DNA of 64,000 bases from Marinomonas spartinae (GCF_016461715.1 NZ_JAEMUI010000011.1:90491-154490), one strand, 5' to 3'; numbered from the stretch's first letter, positions 38,482-48,668 are shown. Made by a program: numbers and translations. Notes: a model not told the origin generated them from the letters alone.

Positions 38482-38501
38482 TTTGCTAGATCCAATTAGG
38501 A

Positions 38502-40103
38502 CTAATTTTCTTTACTGACGTACTCGAAGTCATGTGTGCCTAATGGATTGATTTTGTAGTTCTTTACAACTTTGCGAATTGGCTCATAAACGGTCGAGTT
38601 AGCAATCGGCATAAAAGGTACCTGTTTATGGAAGATAACTTGTGCTTCCTTGTAGTACTTAGTACGTTCTGCAATATTTGATGTGCGTTTCGCCTTGATT
38701 AATAGATTATCGAAGCTCTTATCACACCATTCAGAATAGTTACCGCCACCCACAGCATCACAGCTTAGCAAAGTGTATAGGAAATTATCTGGGTCACCAT
38801 TATCGCCCGTCCAACCAATGAGTAGGGTATCCGCTTCGCCCGCTTTGGCGCGTTTCAAATACTCACCCCATTCGTACGTCACGATCTCCGCTTTCACACC
38901 CACTTTTGCCCAGTCTTCTTGGATAATCTCCGCCATACGACGCGCATTTGGGTTATATGGACGTTGCACAGGCATGGCCCAAATTGTGGTGCTAAAGCCA
39001 TTTGGATAACCCGCTTCTTTTAATAACTCTTTGGCTTTCGCAGGATCATATGGATAATCCTTAATGCTGTTATTATAAGACCACATAGTTGGTGGGATTG
39101 GGTTTTTGGCAACTGTACCGGCCCCTTGGAACACGGCATCAATAATGGCTTTTTTGTCAGTCGCATAGTTCAATGCCTGACGTACTTTCACATCGCCAAA
39201 GGGTTTTTTCTTAACGTTAAACGTTAGATAACCCACATTCAAACCCGCTTGGCTTAGCAATTTAATATTTGGATCTTTTGCCATCTGCTTAAGATCGGCA
39301 GGGTTTGGATAGGGCATTATGTCACACTCACCCGCTTTTAACTTCGCATAGCGAACAGAGGCATCTGGGGTGATAGAGAAAACAAGACGATCAATTTTAG
39401 GCTTGCCTTTCCAGTAATCTTTAAAGGCAACATAACGAATTAAAGAATCTTTTTGATACTGTACTTTTTCAAAAGGCCCTGTGCCTGATGGATCTTCATC
39501 TAGCTTCTCTGGAGTGCCCGCTTTTAGGTATTGATCAGCTTGCTGTTTAGAGAAAATGGACGCGAAATCCATTGCTAGGTTCGCAACAAACGGCGCTTCT
39601 GGGTGATTCAAGACAAACTTCACTGTGTAGTCATTGACTTTCACAATGTTTTTGATCAGTTTATCCATCCCCATATCATCAAAGTAACCGTAAGAACCGC
39701 CACCTACATTATGGTATGGGTTGCTCGCAAGACGCTGACGGTTAAATGAGAACAATACATCGTCCGCATTAAAATCACGAGTGGGTGTAAAATCTTTTGT
39801 CGTTTGGAACTTCACGCCATGGCGTAAATGGAAAGTGTATACTAAACCATCTTTAGACACGTCATAGCTCGTCGCCAAACTAGGAACGACTTCGGTCGTG
39901 CCATATTTGAATTCCATCAAACGGTTAAAAATCGCTTGGGAAGACGCATCAAATGTTGTTCCAGAATAATAGAGAGAAGGGTTAAAACCTTCTGGACTAC
40001 CTTCAGAACAATAAACCAAGGTGCTTGTCGCTTGTGCTGTAGAAGCCATCATCGCTCCCGCTGCCAGCATAGCAAGCGGTAATGCTGCTAACCCTTTTTT
40101 CAT
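38502..40103 (-). CDS. dppA: Periplasmic dipeptide-binding protein DppA
   Basis: A 533-residue family 5 solute-binding protein that delivers dipeptides to DppBC and may serve chemotaxis receptors. The signal peptide (residues 1-25) ends AQA. LVYCSEGSPEGFNPSLY, NADDVLFSFNRQ, GTGPFEKVQYQKDS and VFSITPDASVRYAKLKAGEC track E. coli DppA closely. I chose the ATG at 40103, seven bases after GGAG; an ATG at 40109 sits almost on that site. First gene of the operon. Confidence 0.95.
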   Translation of the reverse strand: MKKGLAALPLAMLAAGAMMASTAQATSTLVYCSEGSPEGFNPSLYYSGTTFDASSQAIFNRLMEFKYGTTEVVPSLATSYDVSKDGLVYTFHLRHGVKFQTTKDFTPTRDFNADDVLFSFNRQRLASNPYHNVGGGSYGYFDDMGMDKLIKNIVKVNDYTVKFVLNHPEAPFVANLAMDFASIFSKQQADQYLKAGTPEKLDEDPSGTGPFEKVQYQKDSLIRYVAFKDYWKGKPKIDRLVFSITPDASVRYAKLKAGECDIMPYPNPADLKQMAKDPNIKLLSQAGLNVGYLTFNVKKKPFGDVKVRQALNYATDKKAIIDAVFQGAGTVAKNPIPPTMWSYNNSIKDYPYDPAKAKELLKEAGYPNGFSTTIWAMPVQRPYNPNARRMAEIIQEDWAKVGVKAEIVTYEWGEYLKRAKAGEADTLLIGWTGDNGDPDNFLYTLLSCDAVGGGNYSEWCDKSFDNLLIKAKRTSNIAERTKYYKEAQVIFHKQVPFMPIANSTVYEPIRKVVKNYKINPLGTHDFEYVSKEN

Positions 40104-40243
40104 TTTCATTCTCCATTAGCATAATTATGATCGTGTGGAACACGTGGGAAGTAGAATCAAGGTACTCGTTACTTTTGTGATTTGGTACAGGGTAACTATA
40201 GACGCCTTTCAGAAAGTTGGAGAGAAAGAACCTACATAAAACA

Positions 40244-40273
40244 ACCTCATTTAGGCTCCTGCCTAAATGAGGT
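40244..40273. other. Strong hairpin upstream of dppA
   Basis: ACCTCATTTAGGC pairs perfectly with GCCTAAATGAGGT (13 bp, loop TCCT). On the minus strand it is followed by TGTTTTATG, so it could be a second terminator for the upstream dehydrogenase or a leader element of dppA. The remaining 40104-40560 stretch has no credible gene. Confidence 0.5.
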
Positions 40274-40500
40274 GTTTGTCTCGTCCTTGAGCCCCCTTTA
40301 GCTATTTTCTACTAACCACTGAACGGTCTGCAGAAAAATAACGTAGGTCAAGATTACTCAAGGTTTACACAATGACCAATCGAAATAACGAGATGCCTCA
40401 TACGTGTAATGAATATGGAATGAATATGAAGAAAAATTTCACTCAAAAGTGGTGCAAAAAATCCCGATCACAACGCAATAAAGAAACGATTAGAAAAGAT

Positions 40501-40535
40501 AAAAAAAACCAATAGTTTCAATATACTATTGGCTT
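40501..40535 (-). terminator. Rho-independent terminator of the 3-HIBADH-family gene
   Basis: On the minus strand CCAATAGT pairs with ACTATTGG around an eight-base loop and is followed by TTTTTTTT. It lies about 26 bp after the dehydrogenase stop. Confidence 0.85.
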
Positions 40536-40560
40536 TTCATTTTGTAATAATGACGTCACG

Positions 40561-41430
40561 TTAGGCTTTTTTGTCTAACGCCTTAATCAATACCGATGTA
40601 TCTTGCCGACTACGCCCTTCGGCCATTAGCCCTTGGTAATCTTGATCGACTGATTGGGTTAATGGGATATTTAATCCCATTGTTTGTGCCTGAGCGAGGC
40701 ACAAACTCAAATCTTTATGCATCCATTCGATGGCAAAACCAAAATCAAATTCGTTTTTGGCCATGGTTTCACCACGATTTTCTAATTGCCAAGACCCAGC
40801 GGCCCCATGCTTTAAGGTATCAACAAGCGTTGCGACATCAAGCCCTGCTTTTTGCGCAAAACGAATGCCTTCGGACAAGCCAGACAAGACTCCAGCGATC
40901 AAAATCTGATTGACCATCTTTGCAAGTTGACCGTTTCCAACCGGCCCCAACAAGGTTGTCGCTTTCGCATAACAATCTAAAATCGGTTTTGCGACGGCTA
41001 ATGTACTTTCATCACCGCCCATCATGACGGTTAACACACCGTTTTCAGCCCCTGATTGGCCACCAGAGACGGGGGCATCCATAAACGCAAACCCTTTTTC
41101 CATTGCAACTTGGTGGAGCTCTTTCGCAACATCTGCTGACGCCGTAGTATGGTCAATAAAAATGGTGCCTGGTTTTGCCAATTGAAAAGCGCCCTTCTCA
41201 CCAAGGTATACCGCTCGAAGATCATGGTCGTTCCCTACACAGGTCAGAACAATATCCGCCTCTTTCGCTGCCAATGCAGGGGTTTCAGCAAACTCACCAC
41301 GATAAGTGTCGCACCACTGCATCGCTTTTGAGGTCGTTCGGTTATAGACCGTCACGCTATGACCAGCCTTACTAACATGCCCAGCCATTGGATAGCCCAT
41401 GGTACCCAAACCAATAAAACTCACCTTCAT
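40561..41430 (-). CDS. 3-hydroxyisobutyrate dehydrogenase / tartronate semialdehyde reductase family
   Basis: A 289-residue NAD(P)-dependent beta-hydroxyacid dehydrogenase. FIGLGTMGYPMAGH is the cofactor motif, followed by VYNRTTSKA; DAPVSGGQSGAENGVLTVMMGG is the substrate-binding signature; GPVGNGQLAKMVNQ carries the catalytic Lys; KDLSLCL follows. The family includes 3-hydroxyisobutyrate dehydrogenase and 2-hydroxy-3-oxopropionate reductase. The Arg after YN suggests NADP preference (inference). Monocistronic, no valine-degradation genes beside it, so the true substrate is open. Confidence 0.9.
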   Translation of the reverse strand: MKVSFIGLGTMGYPMAGHVSKAGHSVTVYNRTTSKAMQWCDTYRGEFAETPALAAKEADIVLTCVGNDHDLRAVYLGEKGAFQLAKPGTIFIDHTTASADVAKELHQVAMEKGFAFMDAPVSGGQSGAENGVLTVMMGGDESTLAVAKPILDCYAKATTLLGPVGNGQLAKMVNQILIAGVLSGLSEGIRFAQKAGLDVATLVDTLKHGAAGSWQLENRGETMAKNEFDFGFAIEWMHKDLSLCLAQAQTMGLNIPLTQSVDQDYQGLMAEGRSRQDTSVLIKALDKKA

Positions 41431-42137
41431 TGAAATACTCCTTGTTCTACTACATTTATTTCATCATACCCCGCGATGAGATTTTTTCGAGACACAGATG
41501 GTTAAAAGACACAGCATACAGAGCTTTTGATGAAGAATACGAGCACAAGAAGAACAAAAACTGAACACACCCACCTGTGGATAACTTTGTGCAAGATTTT
41601 CTCAACACCCACCCAATCCTGATAAAATCATCGCGTTAATAAAAATCGTGTATTTTTTATACGACTCACGTGAAAAGTTTCCAAAACGCTCACAAATGCC
41701 AACAACACAATCAGATTCATCAGACCACTCAAAACTATAAAACCTAAGAAAATCAACCGACAGGCTTTCTTTTTCCAATGACTGAATTTTTTTCTTTTAA
41801 AAATCATGCTCTTATAATTATTACCTTGAGGTATTCTCCCACGTCATAATGAAACGAATTCATAGCTATGGCCTCAACACTAAGCTTGGTTTCCCACAAT
41901 GCCGATCAACTCGCTATTTCTTTGTTAAAGCTTTCAGAAAGCCAATTCGACGAGTTTACGCATTTTTTTCCGTGAAAGATTGCGCATCTTTATCTCTCCG
42001 GTGTTTGGGGATAAATTTTTTCAGATTTTATAAATCCCTTATTTTCCACACCAGACGGACACTTAATAATGAGTATAATTCATATCGGTAGATATCAAGA
42101 GTTGTGCTAGAGTGATAGAAAAACAATAAGACTTACA
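41431..42137. other. 707-bp gene-free stretch with one consensus DnaA box
   Basis: AT-rich DNA with no credible gene; an 80-codon frame at 41849-42091 has no family features. TGTGGATAA at 41576-41584 is the perfect complement of the DnaA box TTATCCACA. A single box is not an origin. The right end must hold the aldehyde dehydrogenase promoter. Confidence 0.5.
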
Positions 42138-43637
42138 ATGAGGCCTCGACTCGCAATGGATAATATCGCTTCTCAGATTACGTCGACTGAGCGATCTTCT
42201 GTCGCCCCGATGGATTCGGATCATCCAGATGATCCACATAAGCATCTAGAAAGCACGTTTTTTGCCTTAAAAAAACACAGCCAAATGCATCCATTTCCAA
42301 ACCTTAACCAGCGCCTAACGCTATTAACTAAGCTTCAACAGGCATTATTACGTTATGAAGAAGCCTTATTGACAGCATTAACGTCAGATTATGGGCAACG
42401 CGCCCCTGAAGAGTCTCGTCTAATTGAATTGATTCCGACGTTAGGAGAAATAAAACATGCTAAGCGGCATTTGGCTCGTTGGATGCGTCCTAACTCTCGC
42501 CGCCCCCATATTAGCATTTTCCCAGCTAAAGCCAGTGTGATGTATCAACCTAAGGGCGTTGTCGGCATTATCTCGCCTTGGAATTATCCCGTTTTACTGT
42601 CTCTTGGCCCCTTAGTGGGCGCGTTGGCAGCAGGAAACCGGGTCATGTTAAAGGTGTCTGAGTTCTGTCCTGCAACCAATGCAGTGTTACGCCTACTACT
42701 AGAAGAATCTCTTGGAGAGGAATGGATTGCCTTTGTTGAAGGGGAAGCCGAAGTCGCGAATACCTTTAGTCAATTACCCTTTGACCATCTTTTATTCACT
42801 GGATCCACCCAAGTGGGCAAACGGGTTATGGCAAATGCGGCGCAACATTTAACCCCAGTGAGCCTTGAGTTAGGGGGCAAATCCCCGGTCATTGTCTCAC
42901 CATCGGCGAATCCAAAAACGGCAGCTGAATGTATCCTATTTGGTAAATTGATCAATGCTGGACAGACCTGCGTCGCACCCGATTACATACTGTGTCATCG
43001 GCAACAAAAACCCGCTTTGATACACCATATGAAGCAAACGCTTGCACGTATGTATCCTAACGGAATCGATAGCCCTGATTACACCTGTTTAATCAATGAA
43101 AAACAAATGAATAGGCTAACGAGCTACTTAGAAGAAGTGGCACAACAGCAAATCTGTTATGAAAATTTAATGCCACAAGGCCCCAAATGGAAAGGGCACA
43201 AATTAGCTCTTCACCTTTTACACCAGCCTGACGAGCAACTTAAGGTGATGCAAGAAGAGATCTTCGGGCCCATCTTACCCCTACTCCTTTACAATGATCT
43301 AAGCGAAGCCATGGACTACATCAATGCACGTCCTCGTCCACTTGCGACTTATCTGTTTAGCCAAAACGCGAAGGAACATCAAGAGATCGAAACAGGCATA
43401 GTGTGTGGCGGCTTAGTCATCAACCAAACCCTTTTACATGTGGCACAAGCCGATTTGCCCTTTGGCGGTATCGGTGAGTCCGGTATGGGGATGTATCATG
43501 CCATCGAAGGGTTTCATACCTTCTCACATGCCAAAGCCGTGCTCCATAAAAAAGGCCCGAATATGATACATCTGCTCATGCCACCTTATAAAAAACACAT
43601 TCACAAGCTATTAAAAAGGTATTGGCACTTTTTATAA
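42138..43637 (+). CDS. Coniferyl-aldehyde-dehydrogenase-type NAD(P) aldehyde dehydrogenase
   Basis: A 499-residue class-3-like aldehyde dehydrogenase, oxidising hydrophobic or aromatic aldehydes to acids. GVVGIISPWNYPV is the cofactor-binding segment, FTGSTQVGKRV the Gly motif, LELGGKSP contains general base Glu244, GQTCVAPDY the nucleophile Cys278, and EEIFGPILPLL follows. The C-terminal hydrophobic/basic tail (MIHLLMPPYKKHIHKLLKRYWHFL) suggests membrane association. The start has a weak ribosome site; ATG at 42156 is an alternative. Monocistronic. Confidence 0.9.
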   Translation: MRPRLAMDNIASQITSTERSSVAPMDSDHPDDPHKHLESTFFALKKHSQMHPFPNLNQRLTLLTKLQQALLRYEEALLTALTSDYGQRAPEESRLIELIPTLGEIKHAKRHLARWMRPNSRRPHISIFPAKASVMYQPKGVVGIISPWNYPVLLSLGPLVGALAAGNRVMLKVSEFCPATNAVLRLLLEESLGEEWIAFVEGEAEVANTFSQLPFDHLLFTGSTQVGKRVMANAAQHLTPVSLELGGKSPVIVSPSANPKTAAECILFGKLINAGQTCVAPDYILCHRQQKPALIHHMKQTLARMYPNGIDSPDYTCLINEKQMNRLTSYLEEVAQQQICYENLMPQGPKWKGHKLALHLLHQPDEQLKVMQEEIFGPILPLLLYNDLSEAMDYINARPRPLATYLFSQNAKEHQEIETGIVCGGLVINQTLLHVAQADLPFGGIGESGMGMYHAIEGFHTFSHAKAVLHKKGPNMIHLLMPPYKKHIHKLLKRYWHFL

Positions 43638-43651
43638 TGCAGAAGACATAA

Positions 43652-43681
43652 AAAAGCCCCATGGTAAGTGGGGCCTTTTAT
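43652..43681 (+). terminator. Terminator after the aldehyde dehydrogenase
   Basis: AAAAGCCCC and GGGGCCTTTTA pair around ATGGTAAGT, followed by TTG; it lies about 15 bp after the stop. Confidence 0.75.
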
Positions 43682-43719
43682 TGAACTGATACAATTTAAG
43701 CTTATGGTAATCTAACCAC

Positions 43720-45711
43720 TCACCTTAAGGCATTTAAACGTTTGGCAATCGCATCTATCTCTTTGCTCATACTACTGAGTGTGTTTGAATCTGCCGCATT
43801 ACTGCCAGTCAATTCTTGCAAACGCGAAACAAACCGAGTGAGATCTTGAGAGACTTTTTGCTGCTCATGGGCCGCCTCAGAAATCTGTGTTGCCTGTTCA
43901 GTAATTTGCGAGAAGGCGTTCACCACTTGTTGTAGATGATCCGCCGTGAGTTCGGCTGTTTGCACCGCCTTCTCAGTCTCCTTCTGCCCTATCTCCATCG
44001 AGCTAACCGACTCTTTCGAGCCAACCTGTAAACGTCCGAGTACCTGCTCAATTTCCACCGCCGAACTTTCACTCTTAGCCGCCAAATTACGCACTTCATC
44101 CGCCACAACGGCAAAGCCCCGTCCTGTTTCACCCGCCCGAGCGGCCTCAATCGCGGCGTTTAAGGCTAATAAGTTCGTTTGCTCTGCAATATCGCGAATC
44201 ACACTTAACATGTTATTCGCTTGACGACTGTCTTCATCCAGCTTGAGAATATTTTGTTGCGCTAAGGTCATGGCCTGCGTGAGAGAGCGCATGGTACTAA
44301 TTACCTCGCCCATTTCTTTACCACTCACACGAACATCGTTATGGATACGCTCAACCGTTTCCTTCGTTTCATTGGCGTACATGGACACATCATGAGAGGT
44401 GGCAGCTAATTCTTCAGTTGCCGCCGCTAAAGTATGGTTTTCATCACTCAAGCTATTTGCTTTATTCAAGAAGTCATGACTGAACTCATTTAAACGACCC
44501 GCGTCTTTCACTAAGTTGGCTGACTCTTGGTGAATTTGTCCTAATAATTGTTTGAGTTTATCGCCATATCCGTTAACAGCTTGACGTAACTCTCCCAATT
44601 CATTGAGTTTACCAACCTCAAGCTCTTGTGTACTGCCGCCTTCAGCCAGCTGGTGTATTCGCGTGGTGGTTTGATTGATTTGCCCTAACAAGCTGCGGAA
44701 GAAAATGGCAGCAATCACACCAACGACAACCAATAATGCGCCAATGGCCAACATCAGGAACCAGCCCATATTTTGCGCGATTTCCGTCATACGAGACTTT
44801 TCTACTACCAAACCAATGGTCCAACCAGTATTAGGCAGCTTAATCACATTCACATAAGCCGCCCCACCTAAAATAGAGTCCTTTCCTTCTTCAAAACCTT
44901 GTTGTTGACCAGATTGATTGTAATAGTTTAAAGCGAGGGCTAACGATGGGTATTGCTCAGCTAAATTGGCAACCGTTAACATGCTACCATCGCTTTTGAC
45001 AAGATTGGCTTTGCCTTTCGGAAAGCTGATCACTTGCCCTATAGGGTCAATGGCAAACACATAACCTCGGTTTTCAGCTCCATAGGCTTCTAATGATTTG
45101 GTAATATCCGCCAACATCATATCGATCGTAGCCACCCCCGAGAACTGGCCTTTCTCTTTAATTGGTACAGTACAAGTCACCATAGGGGTTTTGGTAACAG
45201 GATCAATATAGGCATCGGACCAAGAGCAGCGGTTCACTGGTGCATTACGTCCCACGGTATACCAGCTATCGTTGTGATAGCCTGGGCCAGAAGGATCATT
45301 ATAGTCATCAAGGTACTTCATACCAGAATCGGAACGCGCCCAAAAAAAGCTACGACGATCAACGCCTTTTGTGAAGGCATTTGGCTCAGGCCAGATCCCC
45401 CCACCAGCAATGCTGGTATCGCCATGATTGTCTATAACACTGGGGAAAAGTGTCTTGAATAACGCTTCATCCTTAGGCAAACGCGCACTAAGTAATGCCA
45501 GAGTACTGGTGAGCACCTGAATTTTGTCTAATTTGGCACTCAGTAAATCGGATAGTGCCTCTTGATTAACGGCAATTTGTTTTTGACGTTCTGAGGTAAG
45601 ATCTGGCTTTACCTTAAACTCGACAACGGCATAAATACAGGCTAAGGCTAAAATAAGAATAGCAAGCAGACCAATAGTGATTTGCTGGCGAATTTTCAAG
45701 GTGGGCTTCAT
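43720..45711 (-). CDS. Methyl-accepting chemotaxis protein with dCache sensor
   Basis: A 663-residue chemoreceptor. TM1 at about 9-30 is followed by a 280-residue periplasmic dCache_1 domain ([65 protein letters not shown]), TM2 near 310, HAMP, and a signalling domain with [16 protein letters not shown] at the tip. dCache domains usually bind amino acids, purines or organic acids. Start at ATG 45711 with GGAG five bases upstream; the longer frame to 45735 is unlikely. Monocistronic. Confidence 0.93.
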   Translation of the reverse strand: MKPTLKIRQQITIGLLAILILALACIYAVVEFKVKPDLTSERQKQIAVNQEALSDLLSAKLDKIQVLTSTLALLSARLPKDEALFKTLFPSVIDNHGDTSIAGGGIWPEPNAFTKGVDRRSFFWARSDSGMKYLDDYNDPSGPGYHNDSWYTVGRNAPVNRCSWSDAYIDPVTKTPMVTCTVPIKEKGQFSGVATIDMMLADITKSLEAYGAENRGYVFAIDPIGQVISFPKGKANLVKSDGSMLTVANLAEQYPSLALALNYYNQSGQQQGFEEGKDSILGGAAYVNVIKLPNTGWTIGLVVEKSRMTEIAQNMGWFLMLAIGALLVVVGVIAAIFFRSLLGQINQTTTRIHQLAEGGSTQELEVGKLNELGELRQAVNGYGDKLKQLLGQIHQESANLVKDAGRLNEFSHDFLNKANSLSDENHTLAAATEELAATSHDVSMYANETKETVERIHNDVRVSGKEMGEVISTMRSLTQAMTLAQQNILKLDEDSRQANNMLSVIRDIAEQTNLLALNAAIEAARAGETGRGFAVVADEVRNLAAKSESSAVEIEQVLGRLQVGSKESVSSMEIGQKETEKAVQTAELTADHLQQVVNAFSQITEQATQISEAAHEQQKVSQDLTRFVSRLQELTGSNAADSNTLSSMSKEIDAIAKRLNALR

Positions 45712-45934
45712 GCTGTCTCCATGTTTTTCAAACAAGAGTTACTTAACAAAAAAACCAAACGGGACATATGGGCATCCTGTCCATTTTTTGCTTTACATCA
45801 ATGTAATCACATCATCCCAGTCAAATGTTACTTAACAGAGATAACGCAAATATTTTGTCAGTATAAGATAAAGAAATACACCTCTAATTTTACATTTTGC
45901 TCTGGCAACCAATAACAATCAATACGACCCTCCT

Positions 45935-45998
45935 AAACCATACAAGCCGACAAGGTAAAACCCCTCTTCTTTGCGCTCTACAAGTCGTATGGTTTTTT
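45935..45998 (+). promoter_or_regulatory. Leader hairpin with T run upstream of the DUF4432 gene
   Basis: AAACCATAC at 45935-45943 pairs perfectly with GTATGGTTT at 45987-45995, directly followed by further T residues. No plus-strand gene lies upstream, so this looks like a leader attenuator for the next gene rather than an ordinary terminator. The loop is long (43 bases), so confidence is low. Confidence 0.35.
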
Positions 45999-46044
45999 AT
46001 GATGACCCACGCTAGCATAGTCAAACCTAACTTGGAGACGTTTC

Positions 46045-47202
46045 ATGTTTACACTTGCTATTCTTAGCCATCAACAGAAAGTTGATGTTGCTAACTTTTC
46101 CCTAAATGCCGAACAAATGGGCTTGCCAAAAGAGTTACCAATCCATATTGCTCAATCCTGCTTAGTTGGCGGTAAACAGGCTGGCTCCCGAATCATCACC
46201 CTAACCGTGGGTGAAACAACCGTTCGCATTGTCCCGACCCGTGCCATGGCAATATTAGATGCAGTTCGAAACGGCGTGCGCTTTGGCTGGCAGTCCCCCG
46301 TAAAAGAAATCGTCCATCCAAGCTTTATCAATCAAGAAGCCTCTGGTGGATCAGGTTGGTTAGATGGTTTTAATGAAATGGTCGTACGATGTGGTTATCA
46401 ATGGGCAGGGCATCCAGGACAAGACGGTGATGAGTTTTTAACACTACATGGTCGCATTCAAAATACACCCGCTGACGAAGTCGTGCTCGAAATTGAACAA
46501 ACCCCGCCTTACCGAGTGACACTCCGTGGACGGGTGGACGAAAAACGCTTCAAATCCACCAACTTTGAAATCGAAACCTGTTTGTCCCTTTCCATTGATG
46601 AGCCTTATTTGACGATAGAGGACACCTTAATCAACAAGGGAAGTTACGAACGTGAATATCAAGCGATTTACCACAATAACTTCGCCCAACCTATTTTAGA
46701 AAAAGGGGCCCAATTGCATGTACCTGCAACAGAAATATCCCCCTTTAATAATTATGCCGCCCAAGGATTAGAGCACTGGAATCAAATGCCAGCTCCCACT
46801 AAGGACTTTGATGAAATGGTGTTTAATGTGCGCCCGATCAGTGATGAAAATCACTTAAGCTGCGCCTTGCTACACAATGCCAATGCTACGTCGGGAATAG
46901 AAGTGACTTACCAGACTGATACCTTGCCAGTATTAACGATTTGGAAAAACACAGACACAGAAGAACAAGGTTATGTTGTCGGCATTGAGCCAGGAACCAG
47001 TTTTGCTTATAACCGCCGTTACCAACGCGAGCTGGGGTTAGTCCCCACCATTCAGGCAGGGGAAACAAAACATTTTATGGTACGTTTTGGACTGTTAACA
47101 GATGAGCACCAAGTCATAGCAAGCAAAGCGCGTATTGACGCTTTGCAAGCCAGACAAACGTGCCAAGTAAACACTACACCACTGGTATTTCTCGACGCGT
47201 AG
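46045..47202 (+). CDS. DUF4432 / aldose-epimerase-like protein
   Basis: A 385-residue beta-sandwich protein of the DUF4432, galactose-mutarotase-like superfamily. VRIVPTRAMAILDAVRNGVRFGWQSP and FNEMVVRCGYQWAGHPG are the N-terminal signature; LTIEDTLINKGSYEREYQAIYHNNFAQP and VVGIEPGTSFAYNRRYQRELG resemble the conserved His/Glu face of mutarotases. Probably binds or isomerises a sugar; the substrate is unknown. TTGGAGACG precedes the ATG. Its 3' end overlaps the convergent gene by 29 bp. Confidence 0.85.
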   Translation: MFTLAILSHQQKVDVANFSLNAEQMGLPKELPIHIAQSCLVGGKQAGSRIITLTVGETTVRIVPTRAMAILDAVRNGVRFGWQSPVKEIVHPSFINQEASGGSGWLDGFNEMVVRCGYQWAGHPGQDGDEFLTLHGRIQNTPADEVVLEIEQTPPYRVTLRGRVDEKRFKSTNFEIETCLSLSIDEPYLTIEDTLINKGSYEREYQAIYHNNFAQPILEKGAQLHVPATEISPFNNYAAQGLEHWNQMPAPTKDFDEMVFNVRPISDENHLSCALLHNANATSGIEVTYQTDTLPVLTIWKNTDTEEQGYVVGIEPGTSFAYNRRYQRELGLVPTIQAGETKHFMVRFGLLTDEHQVIASKARIDALQARQTCQVNTTPLVFLDA

Positions 47203-47581
47203 TACGAGCTATGGCTCTTTCCCAATCTCCCCCTTCAACAGGCGTCGACTGTTGAAGGGATTGATTATAAATGTACATACTGCCTCTACCATAAGGCGAA
47301 TGAACTCGCACACGAACAAACAGAGAGTCATCCGGAGAATTTGGATCATACTCCTTCATACGATCCAAAGCCTCAAGAGTACTATCACTCACCTTATACC
47401 ATTCCACACGAACCCGTTGATTCTCCTCGTAGGTTTTCACTACACCAGGATACTGTCCAAGGTTGAACATTCGAAATCCTGTTAGCCAGCCTTTACCGAT
47501 AGGTTGACTATCAACAATCATTTCGTGATCACTAAAACCAAATCTGAGCGAGTCATACACTGCGACAATATTTGAAGACAT
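47174..47581 (-). CDS. Gamma-glutamylcyclotransferase (AIG2-like) family protein
   Basis: A 135-residue protein starting at ATG 47581 (MSSNIVAVYDSLRFG). The family normally has YGSLR; here YDSLR keeps the loop but replaces the first Gly by Asp. Other GGCT-fold features are GKGWLTGFRMFNLGQYPGVV and VRVEWYKVSDSTLEALDRMKEY, which supplies the Glu-containing helix. It may cleave gamma-glutamyl amines or be a divergent member. Overlaps the DUF4432 gene tail-to-tail by 29 bp. A longer frame to 47644 is not supported. Confidence 0.8.
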   Translation of the reverse strand: MSSNIVAVYDSLRFGFSDHEMIVDSQPIGKGWLTGFRMFNLGQYPGVVKTYEENQRVRVEWYKVSDSTLEALDRMKEYDPNSPDDSLFVRVRVHSPYGRGSMYIYNQSLQQSTPVEGGDWERAIARTTRREIPVV

Positions 47582-47789
47582 TTTTCGTTTCCATCCAGTC
47601 ATACTAATCAGCAAAGCATCCCTCATACCGCCAAAGCATTTCAAGCTTAAAACAGGGTGTTTAGTGATAAATTACAGCCTTATTACACATCCCAAAGACA
47701 ACCTTTAATTCATTGATAAAATGGTTACTTTAGAAAGCATTTTATCAATGGTCCATGCATAGCAGACTCTATACGAAAAGCATGTAATG

Positions 47790-48668
47790 TCACTTCATGA
47801 CAGCGTCAGGAAAATTAAATTTGCCATTATCATTCTTCTGCTGAGCTTTAGGCGGAATGGGAGCGACCACATCCCAATGCTCGACGATTTTATTGTTGGC
47901 AACCCGAAATAAATCATACAAAGCAATCGGCTTATTGTTATCCTGACCGCTACTGACCACCAACACAAAGTTTCCTTCACCAAAGACAGCCTCAATTTTA
48001 CGATAATGAGAAAGTTGCCCTTGCTTTGTCATATTGGCAAAGGCTTTTCTCAAGCCTGCCATCCCATCTGAGATATGTGGATTATGCTGAATATATTGGG
48101 TAGAGCTGATGAATTTGGGCATTTCATCACTCTTGCCGTCCACCAAAACCGTCTGTACAAAGTTTCTGACCAAACGTTTATTGGACAGGGTCTTATCACG
48201 GTCAACAATTTTCGTCGTGCCATCGGTCTGCGTATGCCCACTTGGATTGGGCTGCTTTTCTAAGCTTTGGATATTATCCCAGTGTTCAGCAATTTTGCCA
48301 TTTTCAAAACGGAAAATATCAAATACGACCGAGTTATAGGGAATAATATTGGATTGGACAATCACATAATTCCCATCTTGTAATACTCGCACAGCATAAC
48401 TTTTACTGTCTTTAGCGGGCGTCGAAGGAAACTGTTTCAGGAAATTAATCAGTCCTTGTTTACCTGTCGCAGCCCCCAAATTATGCTGAATATAATCCTC
48501 ACGGATATAATTTAAATAATTGGGATCCGTCGTACCCAGTTTTTGCAAAACGGTAACGGCAATGTCTTTTTCATTAACTGCCGTTTTTTGCGCTGAAGGG
48601 GAACTGGCACAACCAGCCACCAATAACACACACGATACTAGCCCTGCACTGACTAAACGACCAATCAT
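47790..48668 (-). CDS. Lipoprotein with two SnoaL-like domains
   Basis: A 292-residue lipoprotein (lipobox VAGC, Cys20). Two tandem NTF2/SnoaL-like units share the layout Y-I-Q-H-N: DYIQHNLGAATGKQGLINFL...FDIFRFENGKIAEHWDNIQ and QYIQHNPHISDGMAGLRKAF...YDLFRVANNKIVEHWDVVAP. Cytoplasmic members resemble SnoaL aldol-cyclase-like enzymes; this one is exported and duplicated. Envelope role unknown. Monocistronic; GGATG precedes the ATG. Confidence 0.85.
   Translation of the reverse strand: MIGRLVSAGLVSCVLLVAGCASSPSAQKTAVNEKDIAVTVLQKLGTTDPNYLNYIREDYIQHNLGAATGKQGLINFLKQFPSTPAKDSKSYAVRVLQDGNYVIVQSNIIPYNSVVFDIFRFENGKIAEHWDNIQSLEKQPNPSGHTQTDGTTKIVDRDKTLSNKRLVRNFVQTVLVDGKSDEMPKFISSTQYIQHNPHISDGMAGLRKAFANMTKQGQLSHYRKIEAVFGEGNFVLVVSSGQDNNKPIALYDLFRVANNKIVEHWDVVAPIPPKAQQKNDNGKFNFPDAVMK

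Noticed and set aside
34428..40103. Nickel or heme importer instead of dipeptide importer
   Set aside because: The binding protein follows DppA almost block for block and the gene order is dppABCDF.
41576..41584. Perfect DnaA box as evidence of a replication origin
   Set aside because: Single copy, no box cluster, and no dnaA, dnaN or gidA nearby; the copy at 62399 is also isolated.
41849..42091. An 80-codon plus-strand frame in the 700-bp gap
   Set aside because: No family pattern, unusual Arg/Phe-rich composition and no good ribosome site.
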